Assembly: GCA_025458665.1 (NCBI GenBank)
Contig: JALOSG010000101.1
Coordinates: 1-9,298 of the forward strand
Length of the DNA: 9,298 bases
Direction: 5' to 3'
Source of the DNA: Serpentinimonas sp.
Lineage (GTDB): Bacteria > Pseudomonadota > Gammaproteobacteria > Burkholderiales > Burkholderiaceae_C
Both the position numbers and the translations under genes were made by a program. The notes beneath the pieces were generated by a model. The model was not told the DNA's origin and ran no database searches. It saw nothing but the letters and a program-made list of their open reading frames with translations. Shown here in pieces: positions 1 to 7,266 of this stretch; the stretch's first letter is position 1, and each line of letters begins with the position of its first letter.

Positions 1-1118
1 ATGTCCAGATTCACCCCGCGCAACGCCCAGTTGTCCTTGCCGGGGTAGCGCACGCCTACGTTCTGCAGCGCAATGCGGCCTTGTGCCTGCGCCGCGCGGT
101 GGGAGCCGCCGGTCTGTTCCTGGGTCTCGTCAATCAGGTCTATGCCACGCTCCAGCGCCGCCAGCCCGCGGATGATGGGGCTGGCGATATCGGCCAGGTG
201 CCGTATGGGCGGAATGAGCATGAGCATGGCCATGACAAAGCCCACGAAGCTGCCCACGGTCACGCCGCTGGTGCTGCTTTGCCACAGCGCCACCGCAATC
301 ACGGCGGACAGTGCTGCCGATGCCAGAATTTGCGTGAGCGGTGTCATGGCTGCCGCCGCAATGGTGGACTTCATGGCCAGGCGGCGCAAAGCTTCGTTCA
401 GTTGCCCGAAGCGCGACATTTGCGCCTCTTGCGCGCCATGCAGGCGCACCATGCGGTGGGCCAGTACGTTCTCTTCCACCACATAGGCCAGTTCGTCGGT
501 GGCGGTCTGGCTGCTGCGTGTCAGTTTGTAAAACCGTTTGGACAGCACCTGCATCACCCACACCAGCGGCGGGAACAGCCCCAGCACAATCAGCGTGAGC
601 TGCCAGTTCAGGTACAGCAGATAGCCCAGCAGGGCCAGCAACGTAAGGCTGTCTTTGGCCAGACTCAGCAACGCATTCACCAGCAGCGTGGAGCCGGTCT
701 GCACCTCGTACACCAGTGTGTTGGACAGTTTGCTGGCGCTTTGCTGGGCAAACAGGTCGAGCCGGGCCGCATTGAGCTTGGCAAACATGGCCCGCCGCAT
801 TTCCAGCATGCCGCTGCTGGCGGTGTAGGTGAGGGCGTATTTGGCCACGAAGCCGGCCACACCCCGAATAGCAAACAGCCCGATGAGCGAGACCGGCACC
901 ATCCACAGCGGGAACTGGCGCTCTACAAAACCTTCGTCCAGCAGCAGCTTGAGCAGGGCGGGAATGGCCGGCTCGGTCAGGGCTCCCACCAGCGACCCCA
1001 GAAACGCCAGCAGGATGCCGGCGCGCGCGCTGCGGAAGTAGGGCCACACGCGGCCCAGCCGGCGCAGTGCCACCTTGCGTTCAGCGACTGGGGAATTTTC
1101 TCTTTCGGAATCGATCAA
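1..1118 (-). CDS. msbA: MsbA-type lipid A export ABC transporter, membrane domain (partial, cut by left edge)
   Basis: The complement of 1-1160 is one open frame with no internal stop and no stop before the left edge. Its translation reads as the transmembrane domain of a type IV ABC exporter of the MsbA family, which flips lipid A-core across the inner membrane. Recognisable stretches are TEPAIPALLKLLLDEGF near the N terminus, LTYTASSGMLEMRRAMFAKL, LLYLNWQLTLIVLGLFPPLVWV in the fourth membrane region, and VVEENVLAHRMVRLHGAQ in the cytoplasmic coupling region. The fragment stops just after the segment leading into the nucleotide-binding domain (WALRGVNLD), so Walker A, the signature motif and Walker B lie outside the window. 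No in-frame ATG exists near the N terminus. I chose TTG at 1118-1116; GTG at 1073 is the main alternative. It diverges from tolB across 181 bp. Family assignment is firm; MsbA rather than another lipid exporter is likely from these motifs. Confidence 0.85.
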   Translation of the reverse strand, partial: MIDSERENSPVAERKVALRRLGRVWPYFRSARAGILLAFLGSLVGALTEPAIPALLKLLLDEGFVERQFPLWMVPVSLIGLFAIRGVAGFVAKYALTYTASSGMLEMRRAMFAKLNAARLDLFAQQSASKLSNTLVYEVQTGSTLLVNALLSLAKDSLTLLALLGYLLYLNWQLTLIVLGLFPPLVWVMQVLSKRFYKLTRSSQTATDELAYVVEENVLAHRMVRLHGAQEAQMSRFGQLNEALRRLAMKSTIAAAAMTPLTQILASAALSAVIAVALWQSSTSGVTVGSFVGFVMAMLMLIPPIRHLADIASPIIRGLAALERGIDLIDETQEQTGGSHRAAQAQGRIALQNVGVRYPGKDNWALRGVNLD

Positions 1119-1299
1119 TTGGTTACAACTTCTTGCGCCCGTCGGGGTGCTGTGGGCCAGTCATGCGTTCGGTTCGGGTGACAATGTATACCGGTGTGTT
1201 CGGTATTATCGGTCCGACGGGCTCTGCGCTCCCGCGTTGGCTTGTCCGCAGCGCCTCTTGCCCCCACCTCCTGCGTGCTCAGGCCCGCAAAACCCCAGA
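1119..1299. promoter_or_regulatory. Divergent msbA / tolB intergenic region with putative promoter elements
   Basis: This 181-bp spacer must carry 5' signals for both genes. TATTAT at 1204-1209 is a 5-of-6 match to a sigma70 -10 box for tolB, but the nearest good -35 (GTGACA, 1178-1183) would be 20 bp away, too far for a canonical promoter. The palindromic GTATAC at 1186-1191 could serve as part of a -10 in either direction. No strong Shine-Dalgarno precedes either start. The exact boxes are a guess; that divergent promoters lie here is inferred from gene orientation. Confidence 0.35.
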
Positions 1300-2658
1300 A
1301 TGTCTATGAGCTTCGAGTCCAAGCCTTTGTCAACTCTTTTGTGCGGCGCGCCGGTGGGGCCTGCCCGCACCCGCCGCTCTTTCATGGCGCTGGGTGCTCT
1401 GGGCGCAGCGGCCGGTGGTGGCCTGCTGACACCCTTGTCGGCAATGGCGCAGTTCAGGGTGGAGGTCACCGGGGTAGGCCTGACCCAGATTCCGTTCTCC
1501 ATTGCGCCGTTCCGCGGTGCCGAATTGGCCAGCCAGAACATCCCCGCCATCGTACGGGCCGACCTGGAGCGCAGCGGACAGTTCCGCCCCATCGAAGCTC
1601 CGCCCGGTGTCATCGATGAAAACGCGCGCCCCGACCTGGCTCCCTGGCGCGACCGCTCGGTGGATGCACTGCTCACAGGCAGTATTTCCCGCCTCGCCGA
1701 CGGTCGTTTCGATGTGCGTTTCCGCCTCTGGGACGTGGTGCGCGCGCAGGACATGGGCGGCCTGAGCTTTCCTGTGCCTGCCTCCGACCTGCGCCTGGCT
1801 GCACACCGCATCGCCGATTACGTCTACGAACGCCTGATTGGTGACAAAGGCGTGTTTTCCACACGTATTGCCTACGTGTCCAAAGACGGCAACCGTTTCA
1901 ACCTCTGGGTGGCCGATGCCGACGGCGAGAACGCACAGTCCGCGCTGGCCAGTCCGGAACCCATCATTTCCCCTGTATGGTCGCCCAACGGCTCGCAACT
2001 GGCTTATGTGTCTTTCGAGGCGCGCAAGCCTGTCATCTACAGCCATGAGATCGCGACAGGTCGTCGCCGTCTGGTGGCCACCTTCCGAGGCTCCAACAGC
2101 GCGCCGGCCTGGGCACCCGATGGACGTCAGATGGTGGCGACACTGACGCTCGCCGGGCAGAGCCAGATTTACGCACTCGACCCCGCTGGCGGTCAGCCCC
2201 GCCGCCTGACGCAGTCCAGCAGCATTGACACCGAACCCGCCTACACGGCCGATGGACAGTTCATTTACTTCGTGAGTGACCGTGGAGGTTCGCCGCAGGT
2301 TTACCGCATGCCTGCCGCAGGCGGGCCCGCCGAGCGGGTTACCTTCACGGGCAACTACAACATTTCTCCTGCGGTGAGCCCGGACGGCCGCTGGCTGGCC
2401 TATGTGACGCGTGTGGGCTCCGGCTACAAACTGCAGGTCATGGAACTGGCCACGGGCAACACCGCTTCCGTGACCGACACCACGGCCGACGAGAGCCCCA
2501 GCTTTGCGCCCAACAGCCGTCTCATCATGTACGCCACCCGAGTGAGCGGGCGCGAATCCCTCATGACCACGACCCTGGACGGACGCATCAAGACGCGTTT
2601 GGCCAGTGCCCCTGGCAATGTGCGCGAACCCGACTGGGGTCCTTTCCTGAGCGCCTGA
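1300..2658 (+). CDS. tolB: TolB, periplasmic beta-propeller protein of the Tol-Pal system
   Basis: TolB is the periplasmic partner of Pal in the Tol-Pal system, which ties the outer membrane to the division machinery and is exploited by colicins in enterobacteria. The 452-residue product is near the usual size (about 430). The mature N-terminal domain begins QFRVEVTGVGLTQIPFSIAPF. From about residue 190 come PD40/WD40-like beta-propeller blades, visible as repeated WSPNGSQLAYVS, WAPDGRQ, YTADGQFIYFVSD, VSPDGRWLAYVT and FAPNSRLIMYAT, ending in the typical VREPDWGPF. The leader (residues 1-50) carries R25-R26 followed by S-F, then a hydrophobic stretch and SAMA before Q51, resembling a twin-arginine signal. 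ATG 1300 is chosen because the frame upstream reads as non-coding; ATG 1306 is also possible. It heads the tolB-pal-cpoB cluster; pal starts 76 bp later. tolA is not upstream. Confidence 0.97.
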   Translation: MSMSFESKPLSTLLCGAPVGPARTRRSFMALGALGAAAGGGLLTPLSAMAQFRVEVTGVGLTQIPFSIAPFRGAELASQNIPAIVRADLERSGQFRPIEAPPGVIDENARPDLAPWRDRSVDALLTGSISRLADGRFDVRFRLWDVVRAQDMGGLSFPVPASDLRLAAHRIADYVYERLIGDKGVFSTRIAYVSKDGNRFNLWVADADGENAQSALASPEPIISPVWSPNGSQLAYVSFEARKPVIYSHEIATGRRRLVATFRGSNSAPAWAPDGRQMVATLTLAGQSQIYALDPAGGQPRRLTQSSSIDTEPAYTADGQFIYFVSDRGGSPQVYRMPAAGGPAERVTFTGNYNISPAVSPDGRWLAYVTRVGSGYKLQVMELATGNTASVTDTTADESPSFAPNSRLIMYATRVSGRESLMTTTLDGRIKTRLASAPGNVREPDWGPFLSA

Positions 2659-2734
2659 GTTAGCCATCTACCTGCACCGATTCTTGCTTTCCTTTTTTCA
2701 TCAACCTCCCACTCCAACTTTTTTGAGTACTTTC
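2659..2734 (+). other. Pyrimidine-rich tolB-pal spacer (pal 5' leader)
   Basis: The 76 bp between tolB and pal is strikingly rich in C and T on the coding strand from about 2679 to 2724, with two T runs (around 2695-2699 and 2718-2723). No hairpin precedes the T runs, so I do not call a terminator. The transcript here would be unstructured, which might assist strong translation of pal, an abundant lipoprotein. No clear Shine-Dalgarno precedes ATG 2735. Confidence 0.35.
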
Positions 2735-3331
2735 ATGAACCACAGCAAGCATCTGACCGGCTCTTCCGCAGCGTCTATCTCCAGCGGTCGCCGCTGGGCC
2801 CAGTGGCTGGCCTGCGCCACCGTAGCCGCTGCCCTGGTAGGTTGCGGCTCCAGCGTCAAGCTGGATGAAGTCCCAGTCACCGACCGCAGCGGCACCCCGG
2901 TGCAGCCCGGTGGGGCAGGCAGTGGTGCCGGTACCGGCGCCGATTCCCGTGGCGTTGCGCCGGTCTCCGTGGCCCCCGGCCAGATCGGGCAGCCGCCTGC
3001 ATCGTTGTCGCGCACCATTTATTTCGACTTTGACAGCTTCACGGTGCGGCCCGAGTTCGCTGCCACGCTGGAGGGCCATGCCCGTTTCCTGAATGCCGAC
3101 CGTTCCCGCAGTGTGGTGCTGGAAGGGCACACCGACGAGCGTGGTGGCCGCGAGTACAACCTCGCGCTGGGCCAGAAACGTGCAGAGTCGGTGCGCCGCG
3201 CGCTGTCCCTGCTGGGTGTGAGCGACAGCCAGATGGAAGCGGTGAGCTTTGGCAAGGAAAAGCCGGCCAACCCTGGCACCACCGAAGAGGCGTTCAGCCA
3301 GAACCGCCGCGTTGAGCTGAGCTACCGCTGA
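2735..3331 (+). CDS. pal: Pal, peptidoglycan-associated outer-membrane lipoprotein
   Basis: Pal is the outer-membrane lipoprotein that binds peptidoglycan through an OmpA-like domain and contacts TolB and TolA. The 198-residue product has a lipoprotein signal peptide with lipobox LVGC ending at C37, the predicted lipidated cysteine. A Gly/Ser/Pro/Ala-rich linker (about 47-90) follows, then the OmpA-like domain (about 93-196) beginning TIYFDFDSF and containing the diaminopimelate-binding hallmark GHTDERGGREYNLALGQKRA at 131-150 and the closing NRRVELSY. ATG 2735 gives a normal-length signal peptide; an in-frame ATG at 2684 would add 17 residues and is less likely. Its TGA overlaps the ATG of cpoB by one base, so translation of the two is probably coupled. 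Confidence 0.97.
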   Translation: MNHSKHLTGSSAASISSGRRWAQWLACATVAAALVGCGSSVKLDEVPVTDRSGTPVQPGGAGSGAGTGADSRGVAPVSVAPGQIGQPPASLSRTIYFDFDSFTVRPEFAATLEGHARFLNADRSRSVVLEGHTDERGGREYNLALGQKRAESVRRALSLLGVSDSQMEAVSFGKEKPANPGTTEEAFSQNRRVELSYR

Positions 3332-4143
3332 TGCTGGGCGCCATGTCTTCACGTTTCGGGTTGTCGCTGGGGGCGCTGTCCCTCGCGGGGCTGCTGGCGC
3401 TGGCTTCGGCGCCGGCGCACGCCATCTTTGGCGACGACGAGGCGCGCCGGGCTATCCTGGATTTGCGCGCCCGCGTGGACGCCAATCAGGCCGCTTCGGA
3501 GGCAGCCAACAAGGCGCTGGAGGCAGAGCTCCGCAAGTTCCTGGAAGAGCAGGCTGCGCCGTCGCGGCGCGGCATGCTTGACCTCATCAACCAGCTGGAG
3601 GCATTGCGCAGCGAACTCGCCGTGTTGCGTGGCCAGAACGAGCAACTCATGCGCGACGTTGCCGAACTGCAGCGCCAGCAAGCCGACCTGAAGGGCTCGG
3701 TGGACAGCCGCCTGCGCACGTTCGAGCCCCGCGAGGTGACGGTGGATGGGGTGGAGTTCGTGGCCCAGCCCGCAGAGACTGCCGAGTTCGAGGCTGCCAT
3801 GGCGGTGCTCCGCCAGTCCCAGTTCAAGGAGGCTGCGGCGCTGTACGGGCAGTTCGTGCTGCGCTACCCCAACAGCGGCTACGTACCCACGGCTCTGTAC
3901 TGGCAGGGCAATGCCCTGTACGCCGCGCGCGAGTACCAGCCTGCCATACAGGCCTACCGGAGCATGATTGCCAGTTCTCCCACCCATCCCCGGGTGCCCG
4001 AGAGCCTTCTGGCCATTGCCAATTGCCAGCTGGAGCTGAAGGACGCGCGGGCGGCCAAGGCAACCCTGGAAGCGCTGATCAAGGCACACCCTCAGTCCGA
4101 GGCTGCCAACGCGGCTCGGGACAGGCTTTCCCGGATGCGATGA
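3331..4143 (+). CDS. cpoB: CpoB (YbgF), periplasmic Tol-Pal accessory protein with TPR repeats
   Basis: CpoB coordinates peptidoglycan synthesis by PBP1B with Tol-Pal-driven outer-membrane constriction at division. The 270-residue product shows a Sec signal peptide (hydrophobic 11-27, cleavage likely after AHA at 29-31), a long Glu/Gln/Ala/Leu-rich coiled-coil region (about 37-130) that in E. coli mediates trimerisation, and a C-terminal tetratricopeptide domain (about 150-268) with typical residues in FKEAAALYGQFVLRYPNSGY, ALYWQGNALYAAREYQPAIQ and RAAKATLEALIKAHP. The start at 3331 overlaps the pal stop (TGATG); ATG 3343 is an alternative that still leaves a full signal peptide. Being third in tolB-pal-cpoB matches the usual order of the 3' half of tol-pal operons. 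Confidence 0.93.
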   Translation: MLGAMSSRFGLSLGALSLAGLLALASAPAHAIFGDDEARRAILDLRARVDANQAASEAANKALEAELRKFLEEQAAPSRRGMLDLINQLEALRSELAVLRGQNEQLMRDVAELQRQQADLKGSVDSRLRTFEPREVTVDGVEFVAQPAETAEFEAAMAVLRQSQFKEAAALYGQFVLRYPNSGYVPTALYWQGNALYAAREYQPAIQAYRSMIASSPTHPRVPESLLAIANCQLELKDARAAKATLEALIKAHPQSEAANAARDRLSRMR

Positions 4144-4174
4144 CCCGATCGGGGTGATCGCTGGCGCGGGCCTT

Positions 4175-4180
4175 TACAAT
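4175..4180 (+). promoter_or_regulatory. Putative -10 box (TACAAT) giving a very short leader for the YeeE-like gene
   Basis: TACAAT, a 5-of-6 match to the sigma70 -10, ends 10 bp before ATG 4191. Transcription starting 6-8 bp after it would leave only a few bases of leader, so the mRNA would be nearly leaderless; no Shine-Dalgarno is present, which agrees. No convincing -35 is seen 16-18 bp upstream. This would give the transporter/tcdA pair a promoter separate from tolB-pal-cpoB. Confidence 0.45.
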
Positions 4181-4190
4181 CCGCGCCATC

Positions 4191-5306
4191 ATGGAAATGT
4201 CTGAATTCGATGGCCTGCGAACCCAGGTCCTTTGGGGCGCCTTCGCCGTTTCGCTGCTGTTCGGTCTGATCGCGCAGCGCACACACTTCTGCACCATGGG
4301 TGCGGTGAGCGATATCGTCAACATGGGTGACTGGACCCGCATGCGCATGTGGGGCATGGCGGTGGGGGTGGCCATGATTGGCTTTCACCTCATGGCATGG
4401 CTGGGCTGGATCGATCCCGCGCAGACGGTTTATGCCAGCGGCCGCGTGGTCTGGCTTTCCGCATTGGTGGGCGGTGCACTGTTCGGCTTCGGAATGGTGC
4501 TCGGCTCGGGCTGCGGCAGCAAGACGCTGGTGCGCATTGGTGGTGGCAGCCTGAAATCCCTTGTCGTGTTTTTCGTGATGGGTGTGGCTGCGTTTGCCAC
4601 ACTGCGCGGTCTCACTGGCGTGGTGCGGGTGAATACCGTAGACCATGTGGCGTTCCAGATGGAAGGCGGTAGTTCCGTGCCTCTGTGGCTTGCCAGCCTG
4701 CTGGGGCTGGATGGGCCGATGGCGGGCCTGGCACTTGGCGTGGTGGTGGGGTGTGCGCTGGTGCTTTGGGCTGCGTCCAGCAGTGGCTTTCGGGAGAGCG
4801 GCAACAACTGGCTGGCAGGCCTGGGCGTTGGCGTGGTGGTAGCCGCCATGTGGTGGGTCAGCGGCAGTCTGGGCTTCGTGGCAGAGCACCCCGAAACCCT
4901 GGAGGCGGTGTACGTCGCCTCCAATTCTGGCCGCATTGAGGCACTCACGTTCACTGCGCCCATGGCCTACACGCTCGACTGGGTCATGATGTTCAGCGAC
5001 AAGTCCAAGGTGCTGACCCTGGGGGTGGTATCGGTCGTGGGCGTGGTGCTCGGGGCGTTTGTTTACGCGGTGGCCACCCGTTCCTTCCACTGGGAGGGGT
5101 TCCGCGGTGCACAGGATACCGGCCTGCATATCGTGGGCGGTGTGTGCATGGGGGTGGGCGGCGTGACAGCGCTGGGCTGCACGGTCGGGCAGGGCCTCTC
5201 GGGTTTGTCCACGTTCAGTCTCACCAGCATCATTGCGGTGGCCGGCATTGTGGCGGGGTCCGTGGCAGGTTTCCGGTTCCAGATCTGGCTGCTGGAGCGT
5301 GAGTAA
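4191..5306 (+). CDS. YeeE/YedE (TsuA-like) family inner-membrane transporter, probably thiosulfate or related sulfur compound
   Basis: The 371-residue product is almost wholly hydrophobic with many predicted membrane segments, as expected for the YeeE/YedE family, whose characterised member TsuA imports thiosulfate. The family's key cysteine motifs are all present: C34 in THFCTMGA, C108 in GSGCGSKTLVRIGGGSLKS and C330 in GCTVGQGLSG. In TsuA the three conserved cysteines relay thiosulfate through the membrane, so this copy looks active. Length (about 350 in TsuA) and the two-halved arrangement of GxGCGxK and GCTxGQGLSG fit. Thiosulfate is inferred; selenium or other sulfur species are possible, since YedE proteins also occur with selenium genes. 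The start at ATG 4191 follows a -10-like box closely. The last 8 nt overlap tcdA, suggesting coupled translation. Confidence 0.9.
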   Translation: MEMSEFDGLRTQVLWGAFAVSLLFGLIAQRTHFCTMGAVSDIVNMGDWTRMRMWGMAVGVAMIGFHLMAWLGWIDPAQTVYASGRVVWLSALVGGALFGFGMVLGSGCGSKTLVRIGGGSLKSLVVFFVMGVAAFATLRGLTGVVRVNTVDHVAFQMEGGSSVPLWLASLLGLDGPMAGLALGVVVGCALVLWAASSSGFRESGNNWLAGLGVGVVVAAMWWVSGSLGFVAEHPETLEAVYVASNSGRIEALTFTAPMAYTLDWVMMFSDKSKVLTLGVVSVVGVVLGAFVYAVATRSFHWEGFRGAQDTGLHIVGGVCMGVGGVTALGCTVGQGLSGLSTFSLTSIIAVAGIVAGSVAGFRFQIWLLERE

Positions 5307-6198
5307 CGCTCTCTCCGCGGCCGGCACCGGGCCCTTGGAACTGGCTGCGTTCGAGCGGCGTTTTGGCGGCAGCCGGCGGCTGTATGGCCATGAAGGTGCC
5401 GGGCAGATTTTCGGTGCGCACGTGGTGGTGGTGGGGATAGGTGGCGTGGGTTCATGGGCTGCCGAAGCGCTGGTCCGTGCCGGTGTGGGCGAGATCACAC
5501 TGATCGATCTGGACCATGTCAGCGAATCCAATATCAACCGCCAGTTGCACGCCCGCACGGATACGTTGGGGCAGGCCAAGGTGGAGGCAATGCGGGAGCG
5601 CGTGCTGGCTATCAACCCCGGTGTGAAGCTGCACCTGGTTGATGATTTTGTGACGCCGGACAACTGGGCTGGTCTGGCTACGCCCTGGCTGGCAACTGGC
5701 ACGCACCGGTTGGCGATTCTGGATGCATGCGATGCAGTGGCTGCCAAGACCTGTATGGCGGCGTGGGCGCTGGCCCACGGGGTGCGGCACGTGGCGGTGG
5801 GCGCTGCAGGCGGAAAAAAGTTGGCACACCGGGTCGAGGTGGCCGATTTGTCCGAGACCACCCACGACCCCCTGCTGGCGCAGCTGCGTTATCGGTTGCG
5901 CAAGCACCATGGTGCAGCGCGCAACGGTACAGGCGCCATGGGGGTGACCTGCGTGTTCAGCCGCGAAGCCGTTGCTGCACCGGCCACGCCGGAGGTTTGT
6001 GAGCCGGCTGGCGCAGCCCCTGCGGCTACCGACCATTCCCTCAACTGCCACGGCTATGGAAGCAGCGTGGCCGTGACGGCTACCTTCGGGCTCTGCGCTG
6101 CAGGCTGGGTGATGGAACACCTTGCTCGTGGCGCCAGGGTGCGTCCAAGGAAAAGCACCGGGTCTTCAAAAACCCCTGAAAATGACGCTATAATCTGA
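5299..6198 (+). CDS. tcdA: TcdA (CsdL), tRNA threonylcarbamoyladenosine dehydratase
   Basis: TcdA is an E1/ThiF-like ATP-dependent dehydratase that converts t6A37 of ANN-decoding tRNAs to the cyclic form ct6A. The 299-residue product (E. coli 268) shows ERRFGGSRRLYG near the N terminus, the nucleotide-binding loop GIGGVG at 46-51, LIDLDHVSESNINRQLHA (about 69-85), ILDACD at 140-145, and the family-typical GAAGGK, VADLSETTHDPLLAQLRYRLR and MGVTCVFSREAV, closing with GYGSSVAVTATFG. GTG 5299 is chosen because homology begins close after it, it overlaps the upstream transporter stop by 8 nt, and there is no nearby ATG; a GGAG at 5294-5297 lies too close to act as a normal ribosome site, so translational coupling is likely. 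The last codons, after the conserved fold ends, contain the TATAAT of the following tRNA gene. The first half of the frame upstream of 5299 is a shadow of the transporter. Confidence 0.95.
   Translation: MSNALSAAGTGPLELAAFERRFGGSRRLYGHEGAGQIFGAHVVVVGIGGVGSWAAEALVRAGVGEITLIDLDHVSESNINRQLHARTDTLGQAKVEAMRERVLAINPGVKLHLVDDFVTPDNWAGLATPWLATGTHRLAILDACDAVAAKTCMAAWALAHGVRHVAVGAAGGKKLAHRVEVADLSETTHDPLLAQLRYRLRKHHGAARNGTGAMGVTCVFSREAVAAPATPEVCEPAGAAPAATDHSLNCHGYGSSVAVTATFGLCAAGWVMEHLARGARVRPRKSTGSSKTPENDAII
6165..6194 (+). promoter_or_regulatory. Putative tRNA-Lys promoter inside the 3' end of tcdA
   Basis: A perfect TATAAT sits at 6189-6194. TTCAAA at 6165-6170 (4 of 6 to TTGACA) precedes it by 18 bp. 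Transcription would begin near 6201, giving a leader of about 64 nt before the mature tRNA end at 6265. The -10 overlaps the last sense codons and ends 2 bp short of the tcdA TGA's final base region, so coding and promoter functions share the same bases. Confidence 0.65.
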
Positions 6199-6264
6199 GG
6201 CTTCGCAGCAATCACACCAGAGCGTTAGCGCACAAGGTGGCCGCGATATACCAAACCGCATGAC

Positions 6265-6340
6265 GGGTCGTTAGCTCAGTTGGTAGAGCAGCGGACTTTT
6301 AATCCGTAGGTCGCGTGTTCGAGTCACGCACGACCCACCA
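6265..6340 (+). tRNA. tRNA-Lys(UUU)
   Basis: A 76-nt cloverleaf with genome-encoded CCA. Acceptor GGGTCGT (6265-6271) pairs with ACGACCC (6330-6336). The D arm uses GCTC/GAGC around AGTTGGTA; the anticodon arm GCGGA/TCCGT encloses the loop CTTTTAA with anticodon TTT at 6298-6300; the T arm GCGTG (6313-6317) pairs with CACGC (6325-6329) around TTCGAGT. CCA is at 6338-6340 after discriminator A6337. It decodes AAA and AAG, so A37 (6301) is a t6A/ct6A site and this tRNA should be a substrate of the TcdA encoded directly upstream. Confidence 0.98.
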
Positions 6341-6348
6341 TTTGAATC

Positions 6349-6382
6349 AAGCACTTAGGCAGCAATGCCTAGGTGCTTTTTT
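6349..6382 (+). terminator. Rho-independent terminator of tRNA-Lys
   Basis: AAGCACTTAGGCA (6349-6361) pairs with TGCCTAGGTGCTT (6366-6378) through 13 positions with a single T-G wobble, closing a GCAA tetraloop. A run of six T follows (6377-6382), then CTTT. This is a textbook intrinsic terminator 8 nt after the tRNA 3' end and separates the tRNA unit from the metallophosphoesterase gene. Confidence 0.93.
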
Positions 6383-6514
6383 CTTTCCCCCCAGCGCGTT
6401 GCTGTGCGGCAGGGGCGGTCACGCGCCATGCGTCATCGTCCGGCATTCGGTCACCCATGTACCATCGGCCATGGCGCGGACCTGTTGCGCTGTCTGAACC
6501 GGACGAACACCCAC

Positions 6515-7264
6515 GTGCGCATCCTTCTCGTCTCCGATCTGCATTACACGCTGCCGCAGCTAGACTGGGTGGTGAAAGTGGCGCCTTCCTTCGACCTGGT
6601 GGTTCTTGCAGGGGACCAGCTCGATATCAGTTCTTCGGTACCTTTGAACGCCCAGTCCACGGTGGTACTGCGCTACCTGGCGCTGTTGCAGGCCGCGGGC
6701 CGGGTGGTCATCAGCTCGGGCAACCACGACCTGACGGGGCCCGATGCACAGGGTGAGCAGGCAGCCCTCTGGCTGGCCGATGCGCGCGCAGCCGGCATAC
6801 CCACAGACGGAGACAGTGTGCTGATTGGGGACACGCTGGTCACCGTGTGCCCGTGGTGGGACGGGCCCCATGGCCGACAGGCGCTGGAGGAACAGCTTGC
6901 TGCCGACGCGAAGCGCAGGCCCGCGCGCTGGATCTGGATTTACCACTGGCCTCCCGTCGAATCCCCCACCTGCTGGACCGGGCGCAGGTTCTACGGCGAC
7001 ACCGACGTAGGCGGCTGGATGGCCCAGTACCAGCCCGATATGGTGCTGACCGGACATGTGCACGAATCGCCCTTCAAGCCGGCGGGCGCCTGGGCAGACC
7101 GCATGGGCCACACCTGGGTGTTCAATGCCGGGCGCCAGATTGGACCGGTTCCCGCCCACATAGAGATCGACGTGGACACCGGCGAGGTGATGTGGAAGTC
7201 CATGATGGGCATGGAAACCTTGCGTCTGGCCGATACCCAGCGCCCCGAGCGCAGCGTTTTTTGA
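6515..7264 (+). CDS. Calcineurin-like metallophosphoesterase
   Basis: The 249-residue product carries the full set of two-metal phosphoesterase motifs: D8-x-H10 in SDLHY, G33-D34-x-x-D37, G69-N70-H71-D72, H144 in IYHWPP and G180-H181-x-H183 in LTGHVH. A functional dinuclear metal site is therefore expected. The substrate cannot be read from sequence; the superfamily includes phosphodiesterases, nucleotidases and protein phosphatases. There is no signal peptide, so it is probably cytoplasmic. GTG 6515 is chosen because it places the first beta strand (RILLVSDLH) at the N terminus as in relatives; in-frame ATG 6428 and TTG 6485 would add an unstructured Arg-rich leader. It lies downstream of the tRNA terminator, so it needs its own promoter between 6383 and 6514, where I see no convincing boxes. 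It converges on the next gene with 2 bp between stops. Confidence 0.88.
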   Translation: MRILLVSDLHYTLPQLDWVVKVAPSFDLVVLAGDQLDISSSVPLNAQSTVVLRYLALLQAAGRVVISSGNHDLTGPDAQGEQAALWLADARAAGIPTDGDSVLIGDTLVTVCPWWDGPHGRQALEEQLAADAKRRPARWIWIYHWPPVESPTCWTGRRFYGDTDVGGWMAQYQPDMVLTGHVHESPFKPAGAWADRMGHTWVFNAGRQIGPVPAHIEIDVDTGEVMWKSMMGMETLRLADTQRPERSVF

Positions 7265-7266
7265 GC

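Noticed and set aside
81..1181. Long plus-strand ORF (366 codons) rich in Gln, His and Gly
   Set aside because: It is the antisense of the msbA frame; the complement translates to a recognisable ABC exporter membrane domain.
1330..2667. Long minus-strand ORF (445 codons) opposite tolB
   Set aside because: A shadow of tolB in GC-rich DNA; the plus strand encodes clear TolB propeller repeats.
4144..4162. Possible terminator hairpin after cpoB (CGATC-GGGGT-GATCG)
   Set aside because: Only a 5-bp stem and no T run follows, so it is too weak to call.
4092..5861. Very long minus-strand ORF (589 codons) opposite the transporter and tcdA
   Set aside because: It crosses two recognised plus-strand genes, is His/Ala/Thr-rich and has no family character; typical high-GC antisense frame.
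6265..6340. tRNA-Lys as the attachment site of an island reaching 8437
   Set aside because: The genes between the tRNA and 8436 look like host DNA, and I see no second copy of the tRNA 3' end near the junction or in the AT-rich part.
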